Assembly (NCBI RefSeq): GCF_000522505.1
Contig: NZ_AZMV01000007.1
Location: 868,001 to 932,000, forward strand
Direction: 5' to 3'
DNA: 64,000 bases
DNA from: Bifidobacterium moukalabense DSM 27321
Lineage (GTDB): Bacteria; Actinomycetota; Actinomycetes; Actinomycetales; Bifidobacteriaceae
In this document: positions 17,269 to 28,693 of the stretch, in pieces
Layout of the letters: each line of letters begins with the position of its first letter
Numbering within the stretch: the first letter of the stretch is position 1
Program-made: the position numbers and the translations under genes
Notes under the pieces: generated by a model
The model's database searches: none
Told to the model about the DNA's origin: nothing
What the model saw: only the letters and a program-made list of their open reading frames with translations

Positions 17269-17295
17269 TTGGCACTCGAAGCCTGAGAGTGCTAA
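17269..17295 (+). promoter_or_regulatory. CIRCE element 1 (HrcA operator) of groEL
   Basis: TTGGCACTC - 9 nt - GAGTGCTAA matches the CIRCE consensus TTAGCACTC-N9-GAGTGCTAA with one change. It is the binding site of the heat-shock repressor HrcA, 112 bp before the groEL ATG. Confidence 0.9.
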
Positions 17296-17304
17296 TCTGC
17301 ACAA

Positions 17305-19024
<1,720 letters not shown>

Positions 19025-19078
19025 TAGGCCGCATGTAGGGCCGACCGCTCCGATCGCTGATCGAGCGAATGGCATTAT

Positions 19079-19112
19079 AGGAACCCGCTTCCCGCTGGGA
19101 AGGCGGGTTCCT
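19079..19112 (+). terminator. Terminator after groEL
   Basis: A GC-rich hairpin with AGGAACCCGC-type arms (19079-19093 with 19097-19112, one bulge) and a 3-nt loop. It lies between groEL and the convergent WXG100 gene and may serve both. Confidence 0.75.
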
Positions 19113-19144
19113 TGCGTTTGCCGGGTCTGTGAAGCGAGCTTCTT

Positions 19145-19435
19145 CTACTGGGCGAACAGGCGGGACGCCTGCATCTCCGTGTCCGCATATAGGGAGGAGG
19201 CCTGCATGAGTGCGCGTTGGATGGATTCCAGGGACTCTTCCATCTGTTGCTGCGCCGCACGCCATTGTTCGGCCACGGCGTTGAACTGCGTGGCCGCACC
19301 CCCTCTCCAAACGCTCTGCAGGTTGTTGAGGTTGCCGTACATGCCTTGCACCGCCTGCCGAATCGATTGGATCGAGGCGTTCACTGCGGCGCTGGATGAC
19401 TGAATCTGCTCCGAATCGACCTGAAACTGTGGCAT
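19145..19435 (-). CDS. WXG100-family (ESAT-6-like) protein
   Basis: A 96-residue protein with two long helices and a central Trp-Arg-Gly (LQSVWRGGAATQFNAVAEQW), the WXG100 motif of type VII secretion substrates. ATG 19435 was chosen because AAGGAA lies 7 nt upstream; the longer frame to 19681 overlaps the divergent gene's control region. No secretion ATPase (EccC/EssC) or second WXG gene lies nearby. A secreted dimeric carrier or structural protein is likely from the family. Confidence 0.88.
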   Translation of the reverse strand: MPQFQVDSEQIQSSSAAVNASIQSIRQAVQGMYGNLNNLQSVWRGGAATQFNAVAEQWRAAQQQMEESLESIQRALMQASSLYADTEMQASRLFAQ

Positions 19436-19518
19436 GGTGTGTTCCTTTTCCTCGTTGAATGTGTATATATCCGCCGTTCGCTCACCGATTGGCGCATCCG
19501 AACGGTAAGGTGGAGCGT

Positions 19519-20418
19519 ATGGCAAAAGTGAGTGGAACCAATACGCAATCGAAGGCTGTGGTCGGAGGATGGTCCCCAAACGGATGCATCGGCGTGTCAT
19601 GCCGATATGCCCAAGGCGAACATCGTTGGATTCATGCGCTTTCCATACTGTTGGCAGCCGTGTTGTGCTGTTGCATGACATTGTGCATAACTCCCGTCGG
19701 ATGGGCCGATGACGCGCAGACGACCGATACGCAAACCGGCATCACCGCGACGGATAACATCACCGATACCGAGAACCTGCTTGGATCGAATGTGTCCGAG
19801 ATCACCGACGCCATCAAGAACACCAAAAAGGAGACGGGGGTCACCGTTCGGCTGCTGTATCTGTCGACGTTCGATACGGGCAAGAAGAAGCCGTCCCAGT
19901 GGGCAAGCGATCTGCTGGAATCCCTGAAGCCCCAGCCGAATACCGTGCTGCTCGCCGTGGCGTCGAACGACGGCAATCTGGTGGTGGTGGTCTCGTCGAA
20001 CTCCGATGAATGGCTGAAGAAGAAGTCCACGGTGAACGCACTGTCGGACGCGGCGCAAAAGCCACTGATGGAGTCCACGCCCGACTGGGCGAAATCGGCC
20101 ACCGCGATGATGGATCAGATTGTGCTGGCGAAAAAGACCTCCACGTCGTCGAACATCACCATGATCGGTGTGGGCGTCATGGTGGGCGTACTGGTATTGC
20201 TGATCGTCATCATCGTCGTGTTCCATGTCTATCGCAAGAAGCATCCGAAGCGGCGCAGGAAAAGGCATGGCAGCCACCGCAAGTCCAAGGACGGCGAATT
20301 CGAGACGTATCCTGAGGTCGAGGAGAAAGCGGAACCCGCGAAGGCGTGGAATCCCGAGCCTTCAACGGAAGACTCAGATATCGTTCAGGAAACATCCAGT
20401 GAATCGAGTGAAGCTTAG
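19519..20418 (+). CDS. TPM-domain membrane protein
   Basis: A 299-residue protein. An N-terminal signal/anchor helix (about 38-60) is followed by an extracytoplasmic TPM domain (SEITDAIKNTKKETGVTVRLLYL through NTVLLAVASNDGNLVVVVS), then a TM helix (about 213-237) and a very basic then acidic cytosolic tail (KKHPKRRRKRHGSH, later Glu/Ser-rich). ATG 19519 follows a GGTGGAG site; the longer frame to 19459 crosses the divergent WXG100 control region. Only 3 bp separate it from the response regulator gene, so it belongs to that operon. Family functions range from photosystem repair to phosphatase; none can be assigned. Confidence 0.8.
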   Translation: MAKVSGTNTQSKAVVGGWSPNGCIGVSCRYAQGEHRWIHALSILLAAVLCCCMTLCITPVGWADDAQTTDTQTGITATDNITDTENLLGSNVSEITDAIKNTKKETGVTVRLLYLSTFDTGKKKPSQWASDLLESLKPQPNTVLLAVASNDGNLVVVVSSNSDEWLKKKSTVNALSDAAQKPLMESTPDWAKSATAMMDQIVLAKKTSTSSNITMIGVGVMVGVLVLLIVIIVVFHVYRKKHPKRRRKRHGSHRKSKDGEFETYPEVEEKAEPAKAWNPEPSTEDSDIVQETSSESSEA

Positions 20419-20421
20419 GGC

Positions 20422-21153
20422 ATGAGTAAGCCTATTGAAGCATCCATTGTCGTTGTCGATGACGAACCGTCCATTCGTGAACTGCTGGTGGCCTCCCTGC
20501 ATTTCGCAGGATTCGAGGTGAATACCGCGGCCTCCGGTTCCGAGGCCATCGAGGTCATTGAGAAAACGCAACCTGATTTGATCGTGCTGGATGTGATGCT
20601 TCCGGATATCGATGGTTTCACGGTGACCCGACGCATCCGTCAGGAAGGCATCGCCACGCCGGTGCTGTATCTGACGGCACGTGACGACACCCAGGACAAG
20701 GTCATGGGCTTGACCGTCGGCGGCGATGACTACGTGACCAAGCCCTTCAGCCTGGAGGAGGTGGTGGCGCGCATCCGCGCCATTTTGCGCCGCACCCAGG
20801 AACAGGTGGAGGATGATCCGATTATCCGGGTCGGTGATCTGGAGATCAATGAGGATTCGCATGACGTGTCCCGCGCCGGCCAGCCGATTGATCTGAGCCC
20901 CACCGAATACAAGCTGCTCCGCTATCTGATGGATAACGAGGGCAGGGTGCTTTCCAAGGCGCAGATCCTTGACCATGTGTGGCAGTACGACTGGGGCGGC
21001 GACGCCGCAATCGTGGAATCCTACATCTCCTATCTGCGTAAGAAGGTCGACGGTATCGTGGTCGAGGATGCCGATGGCGAGAAGCATAAGGTGGCTCCTC
21101 TGATCGAAACCAAACGCGGCATCGGGTACATGATTCGTGCGCCCAAGAACTGA
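20422..21153 (+). CDS. OmpR-family response regulator
   Basis: A 243-residue protein: receiver domain (1-120) with the acidic pocket VVDDE near 11-15, phospho-acceptor Asp57 (LIVLDVMLPDIDG), Thr in YLTARDD and Lys in VTKPF; then a winged-helix domain (about 140-240) with LSPTEYKLLRYLMDNEGRV and VESYISYLRKKVD. It is followed after 13 bp by its sensor kinase. The operon with the TPM-domain protein suggests a response to an envelope or stress signal. It resembles MprA/TcrA-type actinobacterial regulators. Confidence 0.95.
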   Translation: MSKPIEASIVVVDDEPSIRELLVASLHFAGFEVNTAASGSEAIEVIEKTQPDLIVLDVMLPDIDGFTVTRRIRQEGIATPVLYLTARDDTQDKVMGLTVGGDDYVTKPFSLEEVVARIRAILRRTQEQVEDDPIIRVGDLEINEDSHDVSRAGQPIDLSPTEYKLLRYLMDNEGRVLSKAQILDHVWQYDWGGDAAIVESYISYLRKKVDGIVVEDADGEKHKVAPLIETKRGIGYMIRAPKN

Positions 21154-21166
21154 AATGGTCTAATCG

Positions 21167-23020
21167 ATGAGCCGGGACACCAAGCGGACGCAAGTTGATG
21201 ACGCGGGCGGCCAGAGCAAGCCCGAGGCGCAGGGCACGACTCAAACGCCGCCTGCGCATCGTCCGTCGTTGTTTCGACGGATCGGCAGACGGGTCGATGC
21301 GATTCCTCTGAGCACGAAACTGGTCACCTGCATCATCGTGCTGCTGACCATCGGCACCATCGGCATCTCGTTTTCCATCCGAACGCTGGTCGGCAACTAC
21401 CTGTTGCAGAAGACCGACACGCAGCTGATCAATCAGGCGCAGTTGGTATTCAACAACATGGATTCACTGGGCGATACCACCGACAGCGAGAACAGCCGAA
21501 ACAGCCTGATGAACACCTACTACGTGGAAGTACGTACCAGCGACAGCAAGATCACCGGAACCGGACTGGTGCCGGTGCTCAAAGACGGTGTGGTCTCCGA
21601 ACCGAGCCTGCCGGCGGATGGCAGCAGCGATGGCGTGACGTTGGGACAGCCCTTCACCACCCAGGCCGTGGTGCATGTCACCGGTAACCACACGCCGGAC
21701 CACTCCACCATGCAGGCGGCCCAGTGGCCGTGGCGCGTCGTGGCACTGCCATGGAGCGAGCGCGGCAAGGACGGGCAGGTCAAAAGCAGCGGCATCGTGT
21801 ATATCGGCCTGTCTTTGAGCGATCAGATCGATACCGCGAATACACTGACCAGATACTGCGCGATGGTGGGCATTGCCGTCGTGCTGCTCGGTGCGATTCT
21901 GGGCACCATCGTGGTGCAGAGCACGCTCACCCCGCTCAAGCGCATCGAGAAGACGGCCGCGAAGATCGCAGCCGGAGACCTGAGCCAGCGTGTTCCCGAT
22001 ATGCCGGAGAATACGGAGGTCGGTTCGCTGTCGGTATCGCTCAACAGCATGCTGACCCGCATCGAGGAAAGCTTCCATGCGCAGGAGGAGACGACGGAGA
22101 AGATGAAGCAATTCGTCTCCGACGCCAGTCACGAGTTGCGTACGCCATTGGCCGCCATCCATGGATATGCGGAGCTCTACAAGATGCAACGTGACATGCC
22201 GGGGGCGCTTGAACGTGCCGACGAGTCCATCGAGCATATCGAAGCCTCCAGCTCGCGTATGACGGTGCTGGTGGAGGATCTGCTATCGCTGGCGAGGCTT
22301 GACGAGGGCCGTGGCATCGATATCACACAGCAGGTTCCGCTCACCTCGGTGGTGCGGGACGCGGCCGATGATCTGCACGCTCTTGATCCTGACCGTGGCA
22401 TCAGCTGCGGTCGGGTAACGCTCAATCCCGGAACCGATCTGGAACATCCATCCGATTTCGCCTTCCAGGATGGTGACATGCCGGCGATAACGTTGACCGG
22501 CGACGCCTCACGACTTCGTCAGGTGGTCACCAATATCGTGGGCAACATTCATCGGTATACACCGGCCGATTCGCCGGTGGAGATCTCTATGGGCGTGTTG
22601 CCGGCGTCGATCAGTCCGGAATCGTTGTCCCGAATGCCCGCCAACGAGCAGTCCATGCATCATTTGGTCGAGGCCATCGAAGTGGGCCAGTCCATGCAGG
22701 TGGGCATGAACTACGCCATCGTGCGGTTCTCCGATCATGGCCCGGGAGTGCCGCCTGAGGCCCGTTCGAAGATATTCGAACGCTTCTATACCGCAGATCC
22801 CTCCCGCGCACGCCAGAAGGGCGGCACCGGGCTTGGCATGGCCATTGCGCAGTCGGTGGTCAAGGCGCATCATGGTTTCATCTGTGCCTCCGGCAGTGAT
22901 GGGGGCGGCCTGACACTGACGGTGGTGCTACCGGTCGCACCGGTCGAACCGCAGCCTGTGCCGCTCGTGGAAACACGCAAGGCGGACAAGAAGAGCCGGA
23001 AGACGAAGAAACAGGGCTGA
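21167..23020 (+). CDS. HAMP-type sensor histidine kinase
   Basis: A 617-residue membrane kinase: cytosolic N-tail (1-48), TM1 (about 50-72), an extracytoplasmic sensor of about 150 residues, TM2 (about 230-252), HAMP (about 253-305), a HisKA domain with phospho-His322 (SDASHELRTPLAAIHGYAE), and a HATPase_c domain with the N box (VVTNIVGNIHRYTP), FSDHGPGVP and GGTGLGMAIAQS. The C-terminus is Lys-rich (KADKKSRKTKKQG). It pairs with the adjacent OmpR-type regulator. The signal is unknown. Confidence 0.95.
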   Translation: MSRDTKRTQVDDAGGQSKPEAQGTTQTPPAHRPSLFRRIGRRVDAIPLSTKLVTCIIVLLTIGTIGISFSIRTLVGNYLLQKTDTQLINQAQLVFNNMDSLGDTTDSENSRNSLMNTYYVEVRTSDSKITGTGLVPVLKDGVVSEPSLPADGSSDGVTLGQPFTTQAVVHVTGNHTPDHSTMQAAQWPWRVVALPWSERGKDGQVKSSGIVYIGLSLSDQIDTANTLTRYCAMVGIAVVLLGAILGTIVVQSTLTPLKRIEKTAAKIAAGDLSQRVPDMPENTEVGSLSVSLNSMLTRIEESFHAQEETTEKMKQFVSDASHELRTPLAAIHGYAELYKMQRDMPGALERADESIEHIEASSSRMTVLVEDLLSLARLDEGRGIDITQQVPLTSVVRDAADDLHALDPDRGISCGRVTLNPGTDLEHPSDFAFQDGDMPAITLTGDASRLRQVVTNIVGNIHRYTPADSPVEISMGVLPASISPESLSRMPANEQSMHHLVEAIEVGQSMQVGMNYAIVRFSDHGPGVPPEARSKIFERFYTADPSRARQKGGTGLGMAIAQSVVKAHHGFICASGSDGGGLTLTVVLPVAPVEPQPVPLVETRKADKKSRKTKKQG

Positions 23021-23177
23021 CAGACGGAAACGACGACGGGCATGGCCGTATTCCCATCTTCCCTGGAGGGCCGGCATTGGTCATCATCCCACCTCTTGCG
23101 CTAGACTATATCTTTGGTTTGCAATAGGCGGATGGCGAGCATCCGCAAGCAGGTATGTGAAAAGTAGTGAGGTGACA

Positions 23178-23567
23178 ATGCCTAGCGGACGTGTTCGTTG
23201 GTTTGATGCGAACAAAGGCTATGGATTCATTCAGGGCGAGCAGGGAGCCGATGTGTTCTTACCTGCCGTTGCGCTGCCTGAAGGCGTGAAGACGTTACGT
23301 AAGGGCGCAAAAGTCGAGTATTCCGTAATCGAGGGACGCAGGGGCCCACAGGCGATGAATGTGACGTTGGTCGCATCGGCCCCGTCATTGGTCAAGGCCA
23401 CCCGACCGAAACCGGACGACATGGCCGCCATCGTCGAGGATCTGATCAAGTTGCTGGATTCCGCGGGGAACCAGCTGCGTCGCCATCGCTACCCTTCACC
23501 GGCCGAGAGTAAGAAGCTGGCCACGCTGATGCGTGCCGTGGCCGATAATTTTGACGTACAGGACTGA
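23178..23567 (+). CDS. Cold-shock-domain protein with C-terminal extension
   Basis: A 129-residue protein. The first ~65 residues are a cold-shock domain (GRVRWFDANKGYGFIQGEQGAD, RNP1-type KGYGFI, and VFLP for RNP2) that binds single-stranded RNA or DNA. The second half is a helical extension typical of actinobacterial CspB-like proteins beside DUF3027 genes. ATG 23178 follows a GTGAGGTGA ribosome site; an earlier in-frame start at 23157 has none. It lies 3 bp before the DUF3027 gene. Confidence 0.92.
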   Translation: MPSGRVRWFDANKGYGFIQGEQGADVFLPAVALPEGVKTLRKGAKVEYSVIEGRRGPQAMNVTLVASAPSLVKATRPKPDDMAAIVEDLIKLLDSAGNQLRRHRYPSPAESKKLATLMRAVADNFDVQD

Positions 23568-23570
23568 TTT

Positions 23571-24710
23571 ATGCCCGATACCACTTTGGATCCCAAGGCG
23601 ATCGCCAAGGCGGTGGCCATCGAAGTCGCCGACGAGGATAACCAGGTCGGCGACTTCGTAGAGGCCATCGATCTGGGTGACGACGTCACCGATTTCCGTT
23701 TCGAGACGCATGTGCGCGGCTATGAGGGCTGGCAGTGGTCGGTGACGTTGTACCACGATGCGGAACTCGACCATTGGACGGTCAACGAATCGTCGTTGGT
23801 GCCGACGGACAACGCATTGCGTCCGCCGGAATGGATTCCTTGGAAGGATCGTCTCGAACCCACCGATCTGGCCGTGACCGATTCCATCGGTACCGATCCG
23901 GACGATCCTCGTCTGGAGGAGGGCTTCCATGCGACGCACGCCGACGGGGGTGCCGCTCCGACTGAGGCATCCGAAACATCCGAGGAGGATGTCGAGGATG
24001 CGGTTGAGGAATTCGAGCTGTCCCGCAGACATGTGCTGACGCCGCTGGGGCGTGCGCAGACCGCCAAGCGCTGGTATGAGGGTCCGCGTGGCCCGAAATC
24101 GCTGTCCACGAAGACGGCCGACGGCAATCCCTGCTCCACCTGCGGCTTCTTCATTCCACTGAAGGGCGAGCTGAACCTGTTGTTCGGCGTGTGCGCCAAC
24201 AAATGGAGTCCCGATGACGGTCGTGTGGTTTCCATCGATCATGGCTGTGGCGAGCATTCCGAAATCGAGCCGCCGGAGCCGTCACATCTGTGGGTGCAGT
24301 CCAAGCCGGCCTTTGACGACCTGCACATCGACATCATCGCCCAGGCGCCACGCGAAGAACGCGGTTCCGTCGAGCTGATCGAGCAGTTGGAAGGCGATAG
24401 CCCCAATCCGAACGATGAAGAGGAGGCTTCGGAGGAGGACATCGAAGCTCACACCATCGATGATGAGGCGTCGCAGGAGGACGTGCAGGAACATGCCGAG
24501 CCTGCGAACAGTCCTGAGGTGGAGACCACGCTTGATCTTAGTGAGGACGAGGAATCCTCTGACAGCGGGCAATCCGCTGAGACCGGGGAACAGTCCGTGA
24601 AACAGGAGAGCGAAGAGACTGAAGGTTCCACCGAGCCGGGGGAGTCCTCCGAGTCGACGGAAGCGGAGGACTCGGTCGGTCCGAAGCCCGAGGGGCCGGC
24701 CGAGCAGTAG
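23571..24710 (+). CDS. DUF3027-domain protein
   Basis: A 379-residue protein. Residues 1-100 hold the DUF3027 core (VGDFVEAIDLGDDVTDFRFE, GYEGWQWSVTLYHD, WIPWKDRL). A Cys cluster near 184-225 (CSTCGFFIPLKG, FGVCANKWSPDDG, DHGCGEHSE) looks like a zinc site. The last ~110 residues are an acidic Glu/Ser/Thr low-complexity tail. It is co-transcribed with the cold-shock protein, the usual actinobacterial pairing. The biochemical role is unknown; a link to transcription or RNA is possible. Confidence 0.88.
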   Translation: MPDTTLDPKAIAKAVAIEVADEDNQVGDFVEAIDLGDDVTDFRFETHVRGYEGWQWSVTLYHDAELDHWTVNESSLVPTDNALRPPEWIPWKDRLEPTDLAVTDSIGTDPDDPRLEEGFHATHADGGAAPTEASETSEEDVEDAVEEFELSRRHVLTPLGRAQTAKRWYEGPRGPKSLSTKTADGNPCSTCGFFIPLKGELNLLFGVCANKWSPDDGRVVSIDHGCGEHSEIEPPEPSHLWVQSKPAFDDLHIDIIAQAPREERGSVELIEQLEGDSPNPNDEEEASEEDIEAHTIDDEASQEDVQEHAEPANSPEVETTLDLSEDEESSDSGQSAETGEQSVKQESEETEGSTEPGESSESTEAEDSVGPKPEGPAEQ

Positions 24711-24735
24711 CCGACTCCCGATATGTTATGGGCAT

Positions 24736-24806
24736 ACACAGCGAGCCGAAGAATCCCGGCACCCGCGCAATGCGGATGCCGATTGAGGTTCTTCGGCTCG
24801 CTGTGT
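24736..24806. terminator. Bidirectional terminator between DUF3027 gene and usp
   Basis: Perfect 18-bp outer arms (24736-24753 and 24789-24806). The 35-nt loop itself contains a smaller GC-rich hairpin. It sits between convergent genes. Confidence 0.85.
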
Positions 24807-24833
24807 GCGTTTAGTATGGCGGATGCGGGCCAC

Positions 24834-25853
24834 TCAATGCACGACGGTGACGGTGCAATCCGCGAAATTCACGATCTGCTTGGACACCGAGCCAAGGAAA
24901 TGCGCATCCATGCCTGACAATCCACGTGAGCCGACCACAAGGTGGCGGGCGAAGCGTGAGGCCGCAATAAGGCCCTTCGCGGCGGAAATATGGAAGGCAT
25001 GCGACTCGATGTCGAAATCATCGGGAATGTCTCGCGCGGGAATCTCGATGGAGTCAATCATCTCATCAAGCAGATGCTCGGCTTGCTCCTGACCGACCGA
25101 AATCGGCGCGACGGCGTTCTCATATCCCTCAATTACGCCGAGGTCCTTCAATTGCCAGCAGAACATGACCTGCAAGGGCGCGTGATGGATGGATGCCAGT
25201 TCGATGGCGAACCGCAATGCGCGTTTCGACGTCTCCGAGCCGTCCACCCCGACCACGATCGGACGCTGGCTTTTCGGCAGCGGCGAGCCGGGCATATCGA
25301 AGCGCACCTCACGCTCGCCCGGGGTCAGCGCATTGGCGATGGCATCCTGCACGCTGGCCTCCTCGTCGTCGAGAATGCGAACCACGGTGACCGGCACCTT
25401 CGCCTCTTCCGCCAAGGATGCCGACAGCGAGCCCAGGAACCAGCGGGCCACGCGCCCGAGCGATCGGCGTCCCACCACGATCTGCTGCGCATCCTTGCCG
25501 ATCTCCAGCAGGGCGGCGGTGCCGGAAGCCTGCACGGACGTAAGCTTGACACGATCCTCATTGATGGCCATGCCGGAACTGGCCTGGGCCACCCAACTGC
25601 GCAGACGTTTCGCGATGTCGTGGCGCATGGCCGCCCACTGCTCCTCGGAATCCGGCTCGGAGCCCATATCCCACGAATGCGTCCAGCCATACACCGCATT
25701 GACCTGCTGGCCGGTGAGGGATGCCTCTTGCAGCGCCCAGCGCAACGCGGCGAAGGATTCGTCGGAACCGTCGACACCGACTACGATGTCACGTTGACGA
25801 ATGTCCGTGTCGGCACCGGCTTCGGTGGCATTTAGGGTGGTATCGCTGCTCAT
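24834..25853 (-). CDS. Tandem universal stress protein (two UspA domains)
   Basis: A 339-residue protein with two Usp domains (about 20-165 and 185-339). Each has an N-terminal VVGVDGS strand and the ATP-binding G-2x-G-9x-G(S/T) motif: VVGRRSLGRVARWFLGSLS in domain 1 and VVGSRGLSGMDAHFLGSVS in domain 2. Two-domain Usps are common in actinobacteria and bind ATP; roles lie in stationary phase or stress survival. A strong AGGAGGTCATC site precedes the ATG. It is divergent from clpC across a 137-bp region that holds a ClgR-like palindrome. Confidence 0.93.
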   Translation of the reverse strand: MSSDTTLNATEAGADTDIRQRDIVVGVDGSDESFAALRWALQEASLTGQQVNAVYGWTHSWDMGSEPDSEEQWAAMRHDIAKRLRSWVAQASSGMAINEDRVKLTSVQASGTAALLEIGKDAQQIVVGRRSLGRVARWFLGSLSASLAEEAKVPVTVVRILDDEEASVQDAIANALTPGEREVRFDMPGSPLPKSQRPIVVGVDGSETSKRALRFAIELASIHHAPLQVMFCWQLKDLGVIEGYENAVAPISVGQEQAEHLLDEMIDSIEIPARDIPDDFDIESHAFHISAAKGLIAASRFARHLVVGSRGLSGMDAHFLGSVSKQIVNFADCTVTVVH

Positions 25854-25898
25854 GATGACCTCCTTGGTCGTTGCTTTACATCAAGCATATCGGTTTGG

Positions 25899-25915
25899 TT
25901 GCGTTGAGAGCGCAA
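25899..25915 (+). promoter_or_regulatory. Candidate ClgR-type operator before clpC
   Basis: TTGCG-N7-CGCAA palindrome. The core CGTTGAGAGCG matches the corynebacterial ClgR consensus CGCYNANRGCG in 10 of 11 positions. It lies 76 bp before the clpC ATG. ClgR is the known activator of clp genes in actinobacteria; the assignment here is inference. Confidence 0.45.
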
Positions 25916-25990
25916 TTTACAGGCGCGTGGAATAAACGTCATCGTGAATCGGTAGAGTGTTGAAGAACTAATAAGAGTGGAAGGACAAGC

Positions 25991-28579
25991 ATGTTCGAAC
26001 GGTTTACAGACCGTGCCCGGCGCGTGATCGTGCTGGCTCAGGAAGAAGCTCGTACCCTCCAGCACAACTACATCGGCACCGAGCATCTGCTACTCGGCCT
26101 GATTCGTGAGGGTGAGGGCATCGCCGCGAAGGCGCTGGCCTCGAAGGGTGTGTCGTTGGACGACACCCGCAAGCAGGTCGAAGAGATGATCGGTAAGGGG
26201 AATGCATCGCCGAACGGCCACATCCCCTTCACCCCGCATGCCAGGCAGGTGTTGGAGCTGTCGTTGCGTGAGGCGCTGCAGCTGGGGCACAGCTATATCG
26301 GCACCGAGCATATCCTGCTCGGCCTGATTCATGAGGGCGAAGGCGTCGGCACCCAGGTACTGATCAAGATGGACGTCAATCTCGGCGAGCTGCGCAGTGC
26401 GACCATCGATTTGATTCGTGGCAATTCAGGTGCTGGCCAGGGCGACGGCAAGGGCGATCTCGCCAATGCCGGTGGCGTGCAGGACAGGCACAACCAGAGC
26501 GGTTCGGCCATTCTCGACCAGTTTGGTCGCAATCTGACCGCCGAGGCCGCTTCCGGCAAGCTCGACCCGGTGATTGGCCGCTCGAGTGAGATCGAACGCG
26601 TGATGGTGGTGCTGAGCCGCCGTACCAAGAACAATCCCGTGCTGATCGGCGAACCCGGCGTCGGCAAGACCGCAGTGGTCGAGGGCCTGGCCCAGAAGAT
26701 CAATGCCGGAGATGTGCCGGAGACCTTGAAGGGCAAGCAGGTCTATTCGCTGGATCTAGGCTCCATGGTGGCCGGATCCCGCTACCGCGGTGATTTCGAG
26801 GAACGCCTGAAGAAGGTCCTGAAGGAAATCAAGACCCGTGGCGACATCGTGCTGTTCATCGATGAGATCCATACCATCGTGGGCGCAGGCTCCGCGGATG
26901 GCGCTCTGGGCGCTTCCGATATGCTCAAGCCCATGCTGGCACGTGGCGAGCTGCAGACCATCGGTGCCACCACCACCGACGAGTACCGCAAGTACATCGA
27001 AAAGGATGCGGCGCTGGAACGTCGTTTCCAGCCGATCCAGGTACACGAGCCGACCATCGCGGAGACCATCGAGATTCTGAAGGGTCTGCGCGAACGCTAC
27101 GAGAACCATCATCATGTGACGATCACCGACGGTGCGCTGCAGTCCGCGGCGGAACTGTCTGCACGCTACATTCAGGACCGGCACCTGCCCGACAAGGCCA
27201 TCGATCTGATCGATGAGGCCGGCGCACGCCTGCGCATCCGTCGCCTGACCGCACCGCCCGAGCTTAAGGAACTTGACGCGAAGGTGGCCAAGCTGGCTGA
27301 GGAGAAGGATCAGGCCATCAAGGACCAGGACTTCGAAAAGGCCGCCGAGCTACGTGACAAGCAGGAGAAGCTAGAAGCCGAGCGCAAGGAGAAGGAATCC
27401 TCCTGGCGCGAAGGCGAATCCGACGTGAAGATGGTCGTGGACGAGGACGTGATCGCCGAAGTGATTTCGCAGTCCACGGGCATTCCGGTGGTCAAGCTCA
27501 CGCAAGCCGAGTCCAAGAAGCTCATGAACATGGAAGCCGAGCTGCACAAGCGCATCATCGGTCAGGATGAGGCCGTATCGGCGTTGTCCCGTTCCATCCG
27601 TCGCGCGCGCGTAGGTCTGAAGGACCCGAAGCGTCCGTCTGGCTCGTTCATCTTCGCAGGCCCGACCGGTGTGGGTAAGACCGAGCTGGCCAAGACATTG
27701 GCGGAGTTCCTGTTCGACGATGAGGATGCGCTGATTCGCGTGGATATGTCGGAGTTCTCCGAGAAGTACGCCGCATCACGTCTGTTTGGCGCCCCTCCGG
27801 GATATGTGGGTTACGAAGAGGGCGGCGAGCTCACCGAGAAGGTGCGCCGCAAGCCGTTCTCCGTGGTGCTGTTCGATGAGATCGAGAAGGCGCATCCGGA
27901 TATCTTCAACACCTTGCTGCAGGTGCTTGACGATGGTCACTTGACCGATGGCCAAGGCCGCAAGGTGGACTTCAAGAACACCATCATCATCCTGACCACC
28001 AATCTCGGCACCCGCGACATCGCGAAGGCCGCCAACACCGGCTTCAACCTTGGTACGAACAACGAGTCCAGCTACCAGCGCATGAAGGATCAGGTCTCTT
28101 CGGAATTGAAGCAGCAGTTCCGTCCGGAGTTCCTGAACCGCCTGGATGACATCATCGTGTTCAGGCAGCTCACCGAGCCGCAGGTGCGCCAGATCGTCGA
28201 TCTCGACGTCAAGCAGCTCAACGACCGTCTGTTCGATCGCCACATGTCGCTTGAGCTCACCGATGCGGCCAAGGATCTACTCGCACAGAAGGGCTTCGAC
28301 CCGCTGCTCGGCGCCCGTCCGTTGCGTCGCGTGATTCAGCGTGATATCGAGGACGCCATCTCGGAGAAGATCCTGATGGGCGACCTCGAAGACGGTCAGT
28401 GCGTGAAGGTCGATGCCGAAGGCGAAGGCATTCTGGGCGAATTCACCTTCTCCGGTGAGGCGTTCGAACAGCCGGACGAGGCAACGGCCGAGCAAGCTGA
28501 ATCAGCCGACTCCACTGAGCCCGTTGGCGTTTCGGCCGGAACCGCCGGTCCGGCAGCGGAATCCTCCGAAGCCGAGTGA
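25991..28579 (+). CDS. clpC: ATP-dependent Clp protease ATPase subunit ClpC
   Basis: An 862-residue AAA+ unfoldase that feeds proteins to ClpP1P2. Two Clp-N repeats (about 1-145) start with [23 protein letters not shown]1 has Walker [14 protein letters not shown]. The UVR/M-type coiled insert ([20 protein letters not shown]) marks ClpC rather than ClpA. NBD2 has [16 protein letters not shown] and [10 protein letters not shown]. The C-terminal ~50 residues are a Glu/Ala/Ser-rich tail. A GGAAGGA ribosome site precedes the ATG. It is monocistronic, ending at a very long hairpin shared with the convergent deaminase gene. Confidence 0.97.
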   Translation: MFERFTDRARRVIVLAQEEARTLQHNYIGTEHLLLGLIREGEGIAAKALASKGVSLDDTRKQVEEMIGKGNASPNGHIPFTPHARQVLELSLREALQLGHSYIGTEHILLGLIHEGEGVGTQVLIKMDVNLGELRSATIDLIRGNSGAGQGDGKGDLANAGGVQDRHNQSGSAILDQFGRNLTAEAASGKLDPVIGRSSEIERVMVVLSRRTKNNPVLIGEPGVGKTAVVEGLAQKINAGDVPETLKGKQVYSLDLGSMVAGSRYRGDFEERLKKVLKEIKTRGDIVLFIDEIHTIVGAGSADGALGASDMLKPMLARGELQTIGATTTDEYRKYIEKDAALERRFQPIQVHEPTIAETIEILKGLRERYENHHHVTITDGALQSAAELSARYIQDRHLPDKAIDLIDEAGARLRIRRLTAPPELKELDAKVAKLAEEKDQAIKDQDFEKAAELRDKQEKLEAERKEKESSWREGESDVKMVVDEDVIAEVISQSTGIPVVKLTQAESKKLMNMEAELHKRIIGQDEAVSALSRSIRRARVGLKDPKRPSGSFIFAGPTGVGKTELAKTLAEFLFDDEDALIRVDMSEFSEKYAASRLFGAPPGYVGYEEGGELTEKVRRKPFSVVLFDEIEKAHPDIFNTLLQVLDDGHLTDGQGRKVDFKNTIIILTTNLGTRDIAKAANTGFNLGTNNESSYQRMKDQVSSELKQQFRPEFLNRLDDIIVFRQLTEPQVRQIVDLDVKQLNDRLFDRHMSLELTDAAKDLLAQKGFDPLLGARPLRRVIQRDIEDAISEKILMGDLEDGQCVKVDAEGEGILGEFTFSGEAFEQPDEATAEQAESADSTEPVGVSAGTAGPAAESSEAE

Positions 28580-28610
28580 CGGTTCGTGCATACGGCGATA
28601 GACGACTGAG

Positions 28611-28672
28611 ATCCACGACAAAGCGGCTTTCCATGACGAATTGGTGTCATGGAAAGCCGCTTTGTCGTGGAT
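28611..28672. terminator. Bidirectional terminator between clpC and deaminase gene
   Basis: Perfect 27-bp arms (28611-28637 and 28646-28672) around an 8-nt loop, between two convergent genes. It is unusually long for a terminator. Confidence 0.88.
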
Positions 28673-28693
28673 TCTGCGTTGTCGACGGAGCGT

